Position numbers and translations under genes: made by a program. The notes under the pieces are model-generated. The model was given only the letters and a program-made list of their open reading frames with translations. It ran no database searches and was not told the DNA's origin. Positions 1 through 8,358 of a DNA stretch of 64,000 nucleotides are shown one piece after another. This DNA comes from Paramacrobiotus metropolitanus (taxonomy: Eukaryota; Tardigrada; Eutardigrada; Parachela; Macrobiotidae): NCBI RefSeq assembly GCF_019649055.1, contig NW_026570261.1:248001-312000 (forward strand), given 5' to 3'. Positions within the stretch are counted from its first letter, which is position 1. Every line of letters begins with the position of its first letter.

Positions 1-988
1 GCTAATAGAAACACCTACACCATCGGTGACCTTTCTTTTATAACCGGGATTCGGAGTGCCAGCTGTTTATTACAAGTTCGAGAAGAAATATAACACCTTT
101 AAAACAGTTTTCGTTTATGTTTTGATAAAGTATATCGCAGAAATGCTACCTCGCGCGTACAGCTACGGACATCCTTATACATCACTTCAATCGGTATAAG
201 TGTATAAAATACACCTACATCTTGCATTACCATTATATAAATAAAGAATACACACTAAAAGTCTCGAACTTTAGACATCAGACATAATAATTTATATACT
301 GTTACAGGTTTTTGCTGTTAACAAATTTTAAATACATGTATATACACCCCAAACCACACAACGTAAAGGCATACCGAAATGGAAATGCCCACCGGAATTA
401 TCCTGTGTGTATACCAGCCGTCTCCTGCGATATACCGAAACTACCGAGAAACTGGCCTAATTAAAACTAAATAACCCCGCCTACTTTATATGTTTTTAAC
501 AGAGCCAGAGGATCTAATTCCTTACGGCTACCGGCATTTTAATCGTCAACGGTCGATTGCTTCTTAATTTGTCCAGGTACCTGGATTTCACCAAAAGTGC
601 TGAATCAACAGGCTTTACGGTGCTGTGTAATATGATGGCCAGGGTGCTTATTGATTTTCCTAGCACGAAAACAATGTTCTACGAGGATAAACAAATACGT
701 TTCCAACGACTACCATGTATATACGTGCTAAGCCAAGAGACAACTCTAACGTGCAGCGTCGTTGGGAATCCGTGTAATTAGCGGGAGACTCGCTAAATCA
801 CCATCCCGCAACGGCAACATCATTAAAGGGAAAATCCCCGATCCCCTGCATATACGTCGTGTTGCTGTTGACGGTTGGCACAAGCTGCGGGGGAAAATTC
901 GGTCAATCGCGCCGACTTAATCATCCTCTGTAAAGGGTACATTGGTCCTTGATTTCAGTTAATTAGGCGATAGCGTATTTTCCGATCA
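1..988. other. Left flank of the Polinton, no gene recognised
   Basis: This is host sequence left of the element. Open frames are short, lack a recognisable domain and show no convincing splice pattern. Nothing in it is supported as a gene. Confidence 0.5.
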
Positions 989-994
989 GATATA
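989..994. repeat. Target-site duplication, left copy (GATATA)
   Basis: The six bases GATATA lie directly before the AGAAGAAAAGAAGCG terminus and are repeated exactly at 15996..16001, directly after the mirrored terminus. A 6-bp duplication is the known integration footprint of Polinton/Maverick integrases. Confidence 0.9.
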
Positions 995-1130
995 AGAAGA
1001 AAAGAAGCGTTGAAATGGTCACCAAACAAACAACTGATGGCCAAACAAACAATAAACATCTTGTTTACAAACATACTGCATACGACGTGCATTTAACACA
1101 AACAATTCGGCGTCACAACACCACCTTATG
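995..1130 (+). repeat. Polinton terminal inverted repeat, left
   Basis: The first 29 bases (995..1023) match the reverse complement of the right end exactly. Similarity then continues imperfectly through CATCTTGTTTA (about 1057..1067) to AATTCGGCGT (about 1107). The left arm carries an extra block of about 19 bases in which an AAACAAACAA-like unit is repeated. Confidence 0.85.
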
Positions 1131-1450
1131 TTATTGATTTACGATACATCGTCCAACCCGGTGTACCCCATTTGTTTGTTTAAATTTTCCCCACCCATTT
1201 CACCCCTTTCTTTGATTAAATTTTCCCCTCCCTTTTTCTCCCCTTTTTTGTTTTTGCCAACATAACATGCATCATTTTTTTGAGTTTATCACTTTTTTTT
1301 GTTTTTTTGTTAAGCTTTAAAGTAACAAGTGAAACAGTTGTTTATCATTTTCCAAAAGTAGCCGTAGCACTGCAATACTGCAATCGGTATTTTTGACGAT
1401 TTGTGATTTTTTGGTTTTTGTTTTTCACGAATAATAGGTGAAACTTTACA
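1131..1450. other. T-rich non-coding stretch inside the left end of the Polinton
   Basis: The stretch has long T runs (CCCCTCCCTTTTTCTCC, TTTTTTTTGTTTTTTTG) and no open frame of note. It would be the 3' flank of the IAP-like gene, which ends at 1451, so it may hold that gene's untranslated region. Confidence 0.5.
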
Positions 1451-2295
1451 CTAACACAAAAAAACTCGGATTTTTTGAATCACCACAGTTCTGCAAACAG
1501 GACACTGTATCAATCTATCTGAACAGTTATTGCAGCAGGCCAGATGATTACATGGGCGGAATACAACTTGGACTTCATTGTCTAAGCTGACCTTACATTG
1601 CACTTTCTCCAGGGGGTTATTTTCTCTTTTCCTAGCCGCATACGCTTGAGATACCTTGTCACAGATCTGCGCTGATTCCTTTGCTTGCTTGGTCTGAACG
1701 TCGTAGACATACTGTTCTCCTTTTTGTGCTATGACAAATGGACATATGGGCGACGCTCTGGCGTGCTCTTCCCATGCTCCATCGGTGGGAACCCATCTTT
1801 CAAGCTCTCGTCCGCAGTGAAAGCACTGGACGCAATCACCGTTCCGTTATAAAACCAACCGGCTTGGGCCATGACCCTGGGATGCTGAGCTTTTGATTCA
1901 GGCCACTCGGCAAATGTAGAAAAACGAGCCTTGTAATCCATCATGTCTGGAAAGCGCACAGCGTAGCTATAGGTCCCCGGAATAGCAACTGGCGCTGACG
2001 CCCACACCTCCACGACGTCTTCTCCTTCCGCAGTAATGGGTTCAGGTGTTCTCTTTGACATTGGACAGTTTGGAAACAGTAATTGATGATGCCGCCTTGG
2101 GCTTCGGATTTTACCCCATCCGGACATAATACCGTCACAATATGCGCACTGAACTTCATCCCCGGTTCCACGATAAAACATTCCGGCTAAGGCCAAGTAC
2201 GTCGGTGGAAGTAAACTATTGTCCCAATTGGTGTGTTTAAACGTAGCCAGACGATGGATCACATTACGCATGTCCATTTTGCTGTTTAATGACAA
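1451..2295 (-). pseudogene. IAP-like protein (two BIR domains plus C-terminal RING), frameshifted
   Basis: The frame starting at ATG 2295 encodes a first BIR domain with the zinc ligands CxxC, H and C in order, then the beginning of a second BIR (FAEWP, AGWFYNG). Around 1840 the reading frame breaks by one base. The rest of the second BIR (CFHC ... EEHA ... CPF) and a RING continue in a different frame to a stop at 1451..1453. In the RING the first cysteine pair reads CKVS, so the second zinc ligand is serine, while the later HLxCC and CPVC ligands are present. IAPs bind caspases or their activators and act as ubiquitin ligases; in viruses they suppress host apoptosis. Divergent from the virion genes, sharing the 2296..2693 control region. 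Alternative: the frameshift is an assembly error. Confidence 0.85.
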
Positions 2296-2693
2296 AAAAC
2301 TGAATCAATAAAAGCCTGTTTCTAAAACCGAAATCTAAATTTTGCTTGACCATCGTAGTTTATATATAATACCAATAAGGACGAAGCTTCCCAAGTCTCC
2401 GCCTTTACACCTTCTAACAAGGCTTGCAGGGGAAAAAGGCGGAGCAAAATTATCGATTTTTCAGCCAATCGCTACAGTCTTGTGTTGGGAAAAGTTTGAC
2501 CAATGGAAACCATTGCTTTCCATAAAAAGGCGGAGTTTTGGAGGGATTTTATGCGAATCAAAATCCAACACTTTGCAGTCGCTGTAGTCGTGAGGATATA
2601 AAAGGCTAGCGGGTAAACCTTGAATTGTCAGTTGCTTTTCAGTTCCGTAAGAAAAATTGTTTGCTACTTGTTAGTCGCTTTTGCAATCAAAAA
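2296..2693. promoter_or_regulatory. Bidirectional control region between the IAP-like gene and the plus-strand genes
   Basis: TTTATATATAAT near 2360 lies about 65 bases upstream of the minus-strand start at 2295. TATAAAAGG at 2597..2605 lies about 95 bases before the plus-strand ATG at 2694. Between them, a CTCCGCCTTT box (about 2397) and two AAAAAGGCGGAG boxes (about 2433..2444 and 2524..2535) repeat in both orientations. The same box recurs near 10.5 kb and 15.2-15.4 kb in the element. Promoter function is inferred. Confidence 0.6.
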
Positions 2694-3153
2694 ATGGATT
2701 TTGCACGCACTTTGGAGATTTTGGGAGAGCTGAACGGATACATCATCTATAAGGTCAACAATGTGGTAAGTATGTTTTGGAACACGAAAAAGGTCAGTCT
2801 TGTTCTAGCTTTTGATCAGGAAACAGACGGTTACAAAGATCATGAAGAGGCGTTCCGGAAAGGAGTGCGTCTGGGATGTAGTGAAATTTCGGACGTCCTG
2901 AATAAGTTGAAAGCGGGAACTATCCAAGCAGCGATGGACAAGGCAATCACAAGCAAATCTGCGGAAAAGGTCACTCTTGCCGGACCTGCTTGTATGGATG
3001 TACTTCTCAGTATCCATCCTAAATATGGGCGGATGATCCGCTTTTCACAACCCGGGCGCTCTTTACAGATTCCATACCGAGGATTTTTTGGATGTAGCTC
3101 GCATTGTACAGGACAGCTTCTGGGGTCCTGAGGGAGTGTCCATGGATACGTAG
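2694..3153 (+). CDS. Polinton protein of unknown function, probably frameshifted near its end
   Basis: The ATG at 2694 follows the TATAAAAGG box. The frame reads about 145 codons to 3131. A better C-terminus (an acidic helix ending FWGPEGVSMDT) lies in another frame that stops at 3151..3153, suggesting a one-base break near 3050. The protein is helical, mixed-charge and contains no motif I recognise. It is the first gene of the plus-strand block and directly precedes the TBP-like pair, so an early or regulatory role is possible but not shown. Confidence 0.5.
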
Positions 3154-3330
3154 GCTAACAGCATTTGACTTGTGTAACATAATGCACTATTTCGATTTAC
3201 TATGTTTTTGGTCTTTTTACTAATGACAATCTACAGCTTTGTCTGGGATACTTTTAGGTAGCAAAAGAAAATTAAATAGGATAAAAAAAAGGGCTAATGC
3301 CTCTATTCGCGACAGACTGAGTAAGAAACG

Positions 3331-3339
3331 TATATAAAG
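3331..3339 (+). promoter_or_regulatory. TATA box before the TBP-like genes
   Basis: TATATAAAG lies about 40 bases upstream of the ATG at 3378, after an intergenic gap of roughly 180 bases. The spacing fits a core promoter with a short leader. Function is inferred from position. Confidence 0.5.
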
Positions 3340-3377
3340 AATTCGTGCTCATTCTGTCGCGATTAGTGTGTTCAGCC

Positions 3378-3605
3378 ATGGAGATACACAACGTTATTTT
3401 GTCCGTCAGGTTTGACAGAAGGATCGACTTGGACGCGATAACCCGTGTTTTCGGGAACGATGCTACTAAGATGAAAAACTTTAACGCCGTTAACCTTCGC
3501 TTGAATGGTAACACATTCTGTCAACTGTTTGCGAACGGCAAGGCCATCATAAACGGCGGTAAGTCAGTTGATGAAGCGGAGCAACTGCTGCTCTTTATAA
3601 GCTGA
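3378..3605 (+). CDS. TBP-like protein, first half-repeat
   Basis: This 75-residue frame matches the layout of the first pseudo-repeat of the TATA-binding protein core: a strand (HNVILSVRF), a helix with DLDAITRVF, then FNAVNLRL, a strand, and ANGKAIINGGKS, which parallels the FSSGKMVCTGAKS segment of TBP. It ends at a TGA that overlaps the ATG of the next frame as TGATG. The next frame holds the second half-repeat. Either one TBP-fold gene was split by a one-base frameshift, or the element makes two half-proteins. TBP binds TATA DNA and nucleates transcription; a TBP-like gene is not part of the usual Polinton set as I know it. Recognition is by eye from motif order. Confidence 0.7.
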   Translation: MEIHNVILSVRFDRRIDLDAITRVFGNDATKMKNFNAVNLRLNGNTFCQLFANGKAIINGGKSVDEAEQLLLFIS

Positions 3606-3904
3606 TGTTACTTCTGCATGATTTTACTTTGGAGATTAAGGTACGTAGTATAGCAAATATCGTAAGCACTTACCGTCATAGTACAAAAGTCAATCTTGCC
3701 AATTTATACAATAAAAGCAGAACAATACCGGAAGTAAGTAAGGCATTTTTTGAGCCTGAACTATTTCCAGCAGTTCAGATTAAATTTAAGTATTTAGGAG
3801 CCACAGTTAACGTGTTTCATACGGGTAACTGCGTTCTTTTAGGATGTACATCCGTTGTACAAGTGCAGGCAGTTGCAGAAGCGATAAAAACCTCCTGCAG
3901 TTAA
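3605..3904 (+). CDS. TBP-like protein, second half-repeat
   Basis: This 99-residue frame begins in the TGATG overlap with the first half. It contains FTLEIK..IANIVSTYR, then FFEPELFPAVQIKF, then VNVFHTGNCVLLGC. This is the order seen in the second TBP pseudo-repeat (DFKIQNMVGS, YEPELFPGLIYRM, LLIFVSGKVVLTGA). The EPELFP motif is the strongest single match. Together with the preceding frame it gives about 175 residues, close to the 180-residue TBP core. The phenylalanines that kink TATA DNA in TBP are only partly matched, so DNA binding is uncertain. The role could be transcription of the element's own TATA-box genes. Confidence 0.75.
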   Translation: MLLLHDFTLEIKVRSIANIVSTYRHSTKVNLANLYNKSRTIPEVSKAFFEPELFPAVQIKFKYLGATVNVFHTGNCVLLGCTSVVQVQAVAEAIKTSCS

Positions 3905-4027
3905 TTAACCAAAACTCCCAGTAATCGTAAAATTTTAGACTTTTCAACGGAAAATTTTCGGAATTTTGCGGATTTTACAGGTGTGCTGAACTAGCGGCTT
4001 AAGGTCGAATTATCTGAGGTTTTAGAA
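3905..4027 (+). promoter_or_regulatory. Short AT-rich gap before the packaging ATPase
   Basis: This gap of 123 bases separates the TBP-like pair from the tightly packed structural block and is the last sizeable space before 10.5 kb. It has no clear TATA box. A promoter for the structural block would be expected here, but no motif shows it. Confidence 0.3.
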
Positions 4028-4663
4028 ATGGAAAAAATCACTTTTGATTTTCGTTTTAAAACTCCTTGCACAATTTACATTTCAGGACCAACAATGTCTG
4101 GGAAATCAACGTTTACGTTGCAACTCTTGAAAAACGTTTCACAAAGTTTCACTCCCGTCCCTACTCGTATTGTTTACGCGTACGGTACGTGGCAAGAAAC
4201 CTTTTCAACTTTTGACGAATCTATTGAACTTGTACAAGGCATTGATTCCATTATTAATGACGAAAGCTTTTTCAGAAAAGGTGATACAACGCTGCTAATT
4301 TTGGATGATTTAATGGAGGAAATAGCATCTGCTACTAAGGCATCCGCGTTATTTACCCGTGATGTTCACCACAAAAACGTTTCTGTTGTTTTCATCTCAC
4401 AAAACCTTTTCAAGCAAGGAAAGAACATGCGTGATATTTCTCTCAACTCACAATATATGGTCGTATTTAAATCTGTTCGCGACACACAGCAAATAAAAAC
4501 GCTAGCGCATCAGCTGGGCATGCCACACTTGCCAGAAGCTTATAAAAAGGCTATAAAGGAACCGTTTGGATACTTATTAATTAACTTACGTCCGGAAACC
4601 CCCGACAAGGCCCGCTTACAATCGAATATTTTTGGCTACCGAAGAATCTATGTAGAAAAATGA
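4028..4663 (+). CDS. Polinton genome-packaging ATPase (FtsK/HerA, A32-like)
   Basis: The protein has 211 residues, the usual length for Polinton packaging ATPases. Walker A is GPTMSGKST (residues 20-28), Walker B is LLILDD (89-94), followed by VVFISQNLF, which parallels the conserved sensor strand of the family. These ATPases pump DNA into the preformed capsid. The frame is intact. Its stop TGA overlaps the start of the next gene as ATGA (4660..4663), typical of the packing in this block. Confidence 0.92.
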   Translation: MEKITFDFRFKTPCTIYISGPTMSGKSTFTLQLLKNVSQSFTPVPTRIVYAYGTWQETFSTFDESIELVQGIDSIINDESFFRKGDTTLLILDDLMEEIASATKASALFTRDVHHKNVSVVFISQNLFKQGKNMRDISLNSQYMVVFKSVRDTQQIKTLAHQLGMPHLPEAYKKAIKEPFGYLLINLRPETPDKARLQSNIFGYRRIYVEK

Positions 4664-4980
4664 AGCCAGAAGAAATTCTCAAGCTAATCGACGCTCTACG
4701 TTTGATGACACCCAGACAGCAGAGAGCGTTTTTTCAATTTTCTACTACTAAACAGGTCGCTGCAATTGAAGAAGCCTGCTTGAACCTTATTAAGCAACCA
4801 AAGGGGTTAAGTAAAACACATTTAGCGAAAGCACGTGCTCATGTTGGAAAAATAAAGCGACTAGCTGATCGGAATTTAACGCGTGAAAAAAAGAAAAAGC
4901 TTTTACAGCAAAAAGGTGGATTTTTAGGAGTTCTTCTACCAGTTTTGGGAACTCTTTTAACATCGTTCCTAACAAAATGA
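4660..4980 (+). CDS. Small basic Polinton protein with hydrophobic C-terminus
   Basis: This 106-residue intact frame starts inside the ATPase stop (ATGA) and ends in another ATGA (4977..4980). It has an N-terminal helix (EEILKLIDALRLMTPRQQRAFF), a lysine-rich stretch (REKKKKLLQQKGG) and a hydrophobic tail (FLGVLLPVLGTLLTSFL). A basic segment followed by a glycine pair and a hydrophobic tail is common among small accessory proteins between ATPase and integrase in invertebrate Polintons. QKGG-F resembles, but does not exactly fit, an adenain cleavage site. A core or membrane-active role is inferred. Confidence 0.7.
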   Translation: MKPEEILKLIDALRLMTPRQQRAFFQFSTTKQVAAIEEACLNLIKQPKGLSKTHLAKARAHVGKIKRLADRNLTREKKKKLLQQKGGFLGVLLPVLGTLLTSFLTK

Positions 4981-6185
4981 AGACTTACGTGTTAGTACCG
5001 GAATCAGAATTCGTAAGTGGCAAAAATAGGTCAGGTCCAACATCTACTTGGAAAAGGGCCCAAGAAATTAGCGATAACATGAATCAGCAGCTAATGGTGC
5101 GAGCCGCCTTGGAGAACCAACGTCCGGTTACGCGCCTGCCGGTTAGCGAGACACCAAACTATACCATAGAAAGCAATACCTTGCCATCGGAACTTTGCAT
5201 AAGCCAGCAACCGTGTCAAAATACGTTGAGGCAAAGCCGCTAATGCAAGATGCATTTTTCAAACCGGACCTTTGCTTGAGAGCCGTGGTATCCAGGTTAG
5301 TACAGCAACAAATGACCAGCAAATTCAAGCAAATTCGTCACCCCAAATTGAGTACGTACAGTCCGAGCCGTTGGTGCATTACGTACAAGTGCCCGCGGAC
5401 CCAATCGTGCACTATGTTCCTACAACCGTGCCGAGCGAACCTGTTGTCCACTATGTTCCAACCCCTTCGAAAACTTTAGTCAAACACGTATACAAATCCC
5501 CAAAAGTCCCACCAATAACTAAAAGCGTGGTGTTCCAAAAACTTCCCGTAACACCATGCCGAAGAAGAACCAGGCGCCAACTATAGAGTTTGCACCGACA
5601 CCACCAAGCATACAAGATGCACCGCAAGAACCACCAATTGTTGAGTTTCCTCCTGACGGAGTTCTGGATTACGAACCCCATGAAAATCCAGCACTGCCGT
5701 CAAATATAAATGCAAAGGCACTTAATTATCAACCAAATAAAGTCTCACTGCGACGAAGTACACGTAAAAATTCAGCGTTACCGTATGCTGGTACGCGACT
5801 AGCCATCGAGGGACCTTCCACCAGCTTACAGGTTTTAGGTAAGGCGTTGGCTCCAATTAAAACCGCGGTGCGTCGTAAGACTCGCGATAAAACTGCTCTG
5901 TTGCCGACGTCTACGCAACTGTCTGTTGAAAATGCCTTAACTGTTCCGGGGCTAACGGGCCCGTCGGCACCCATGCCAATTGAAGCAGCGCATAGAAAAG
6001 TTATAACATACAACCCACAGCCTGCGAAAACAAAAAATAATGTTCAGTTAAGTAGCCAAAAGGATGAAGAACAAGAAACCAACACATATAGGCGGAGAAT
6101 CGCTAGAGCCCCAACAAAGTTCTACGGACCACCACGTAAAAAACAGCGTACAACACAAACTGGAGGGTGGTTAAACTATGCTTAA
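4977..6185 (+). pseudogene. Proline-rich basic core-like protein with VHYVP repeats, several frameshifts
   Basis: Coding-like sequence passes through successive frames: the one starting at ATG 4977 to about 5190, a second to about 5270, a third to about 5560, then the first again to a stop at 6183..6185. At least three shifts are needed. The third segment holds tandem VHYVP-type units (VHYVQVPADPIVHYVP, then SEPVVHYVPT). The last segment is rich in proline and basic clusters (RRSTRKN, VRRKTRDK, PPRKKQR) and ends TGGWLNYA. Composition suggests a DNA-condensing or scaffold protein of the virion, but I recognise no domain. It is broken in this copy and overlaps the integrase start by eight bases. 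Confidence 0.6.
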
Positions 6186-7244
6186 AATGGTAACACTAGA
6201 TGAAATTTACCTGGATGCCGGGAACCCCGGTAGCCTTGGAGGAGATTGAACGTCTGTTTAAAGAAGCTCAAAACATAATTATACACGTCAGCAAGTTGAA
6301 CAATACTTACAGTCTAAGGACGCGTATACACAACATAAAGCATACCGCTCAAAGTTTAAACGAAGAAAAATTATATCAGTAAATGTAGGAGACCAACACC
6401 AAATTGACTTGATGGATATGCAAAAGTTTCGTAAAGAAAACGATGGTTTTAATTACGTGCTGACGTGTGTTGATTGTTTCTCCAGATATGGTTGGGCGGA
6501 GCCAGTGAAGTCAAAAAAGCCGCCAGAAATTGCTGCAGCGCTCAGCACAATTTACAAACAATGCAGTCCGCCACTGCGCTGTCAAAGTGATAACGGTAAA
6601 GAATTTGTTGGAAGAGAAATGCGTGCATTTTTTAAAGAATGTAATGTAACCTTTTTTACTACTCGAAATGATGATGTAAAATGCGCAATGGTAGAACGAC
6701 TCAACCGTACCATTAAAAACCGTATGTACGTATACATGACTGAAAAAAACACATATCGATACATAGACGTTTTGCCACAGATAATGCAAGGGTATAATAG
6801 CACTGTGCATTCTTCAACCGGTTATGCTCCAGAAAACGTTGGAGTAAACGAGAGCAACTCTATCCTTGAACGTATGCTCAGCGAACAAAAGAAATCAAAG
6901 GGGCCCGCATTTACAGCTGGCGACCATGTGCGAATTGCCAAAAGAAAAAACACGTTCGAAAAGGTTACGAAACAAATTACACGGAAGAAATTTTTAAAGT
7001 AGTCAGAGTTTTAAAACATAAAAGCCATTTTTTGTATGCTATCGAAGACCTAGCTGGTGAAGCAATCGACGGACACTTCTATGCTTCCGAACTGTCAAAA
7101 TTTGTAATGACTGAGAGGCCATACCATCGCATTTCTAGGATATTAAGGGAGCGCACACACAAGGGTAAAAAACAATATCTGGTACGTTGGTATGGCTACG
7201 GCCCCGCGTATGACTCTTGGGAAAACGCAAACGAATTAAAATGA
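6178..7244 (+). pseudogene. Polinton integrase (retrovirus-like rve core plus chromodomain), frameshifted
   Basis: The N-terminus at ATG 6178 (LDEIYLDAGNPGSLGG) is the conserved start of Polinton integrases, but an in-frame TGA follows at 6247 and local frame changes occur to about 6280. The catalytic core is open to 7002: a first Asp in IDLMDMQ, the second in SDNGKEF (about 6588) and Glu in VERLNR (about 6694), spaced as in DDE integrases. A further shift near 6970 moves into the frame that carries IEDLAGE and a C-terminal chromodomain (YHRISRILRER ... YLVRWYGYGPAYDSWENANEL) ending at 7244. Integrase inserts the element, leaving 6-bp duplications; chromodomains can direct insertion to modified histones. 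The stop overlaps the next ATG as ATGA. Confidence 0.9.
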
Positions 7245-7982
7245 GTTTTTACTTGACACTGCCATCTTCGGCGTCTCGTGATTTGTATCCAAAAAACTGT
7301 CCCGGACATTTCACAACTTTATTAGCCAGGGCAGTGGATCTGGACGGTACCTGGGAAGTTGCGTTATCAGAATTAATACTTCCTCCTATGCAGTTAAAAT
7401 TTAATAGCGGCTTAGTGGTTGGTATTGCGCGAACTAATTATCCCACTCGGGAGACTCGTTTTTTAAGTGAAAAGCATATCCGGACGAAAACCGGTTAATA
7501 CACGCTGTTAATGTGCTTTTGCGTGATGGCGCGACGGATGATGAACCAGTTTTATATGGTCATATCGTAGTCAGTGGTAACTCCTCTGAACTAAGTATCA
7601 GACCAGACACCACCCTGACGTTCCACGGTGCAGAGTATACCCGTGCTTTAGGTTTGCTGCAAGACTACAGTTATACGGGCAGTGATAGCCCTACTTATGT
7701 CCTCCACCCGGGAAACATAATCGCATTGTACACGTCTACTGTGACATCATTGAATACGGTCTAGTGGGGGATGCTATGGTTCCTTTGTTGCGCACGATAT
7801 CAACGCAAGCGAGCTCGTTTGAAGATACGTGCATCCGTTTTGAAAGCCCTCACTACGTACCTATAGCCCGTCATACGTTCCAAACAGTTGAAATTAAAGT
7901 ATGCGATGATTTAGGTAATGAAGTGTTTTTCCATCCAGGTACTGCAATAATCAAACTACACTTCCGACTGAAAAAACACTAA
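7241..7982 (+). pseudogene. Polinton minor capsid (penton-like) protein, frameshifted
   Basis: The start MSFYLTLPSSAS and the following LARAVDLDGTWEVALSELILPP match the conserved N-terminus of Polinton minor capsid proteins, which form the pentons of the predicted particle. The frame breaks near 7496. The middle part (RPDTTLTFHGAEYTRALG) lies in a second frame, and after another break near 7720 the C-terminal part (DAMVPLLRTI, SPHYVPI, ETVEIKV-like strand, LHFRLKK) is in a third. Gene order, directly before the core peptide and major capsid genes, is standard. Two shifts make it non-functional as it stands. Confidence 0.85.
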
Positions 7983-7984
7983 AA

Positions 7985-8356
7985 ATGGTACTCCAAGAAC
8001 TTAAATTCGATGAATCTCGCTACATTCAAATATTCAATCGTCAGCACGGTTACGGAATGCCCGTTTACCGCGGTGCACCAATGACGGGTGGCAGCTTTTG
8101 GGGTCGCATCATAGGATTTGCGCGGGGGTTGTTTAGTAAGGCTGCACCTCACATCAACAACATGATTGCTACCGCCCAACCACACATGAAGACATTTGCC
8201 TCGAAAGCGGTAGAATCAGCCATCGATAAAGCTGTCGAGCACGTCAGTGAAAAAATACGTCAACAAAGCGGCTCAGGCATTAAGGGACGAAAGAAAAAAA
8301 TAGTCAGCATTAATAAGAAGCAACGAGCAATTGACGCGATAAAAGACAAACTGTAG
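7985..8356 (+). CDS. Adenovirus pX/pVI-like core and membrane-active peptide precursor
   Basis: This intact 123-residue frame starts three bases after the minor capsid stop. GYGMPVYRGAPMTGGSFWG contains M-T-G-G|S at residues 33-37, which fits the adenain consensus (M/I/L)XGG-X. After it come an amphipathic segment (FWGRIIGFARGLFSK), helices and a basic tail (GIKGRKKKI). A cleaved leader followed by an amphipathic helix resembles adenovirus pVI and pX, which lyse membranes or condense DNA. The likely processing enzyme is the protease encoded two genes downstream. The role is inferred from this motif and the gene order seen in Polintons. Confidence 0.75.
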   Translation: MVLQELKFDESRYIQIFNRQHGYGMPVYRGAPMTGGSFWGRIIGFARGLFSKAAPHINNMIATAQPHMKTFASKAVESAIDKAVEHVSEKIRQQSGSGIKGRKKKIVSINKKQRAIDAIKDKL

Positions 8357-8358
8357 CA

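Noticed and set aside
3378-3904. The TBP-like pair as a host TBP pseudogene inserted by chance
   Set aside because: It lies between element genes with its own TATA box, without intron remains or poly(A) tail, and the TGATG overlap is in the style of the other element junctions; a captured gene remains possible.
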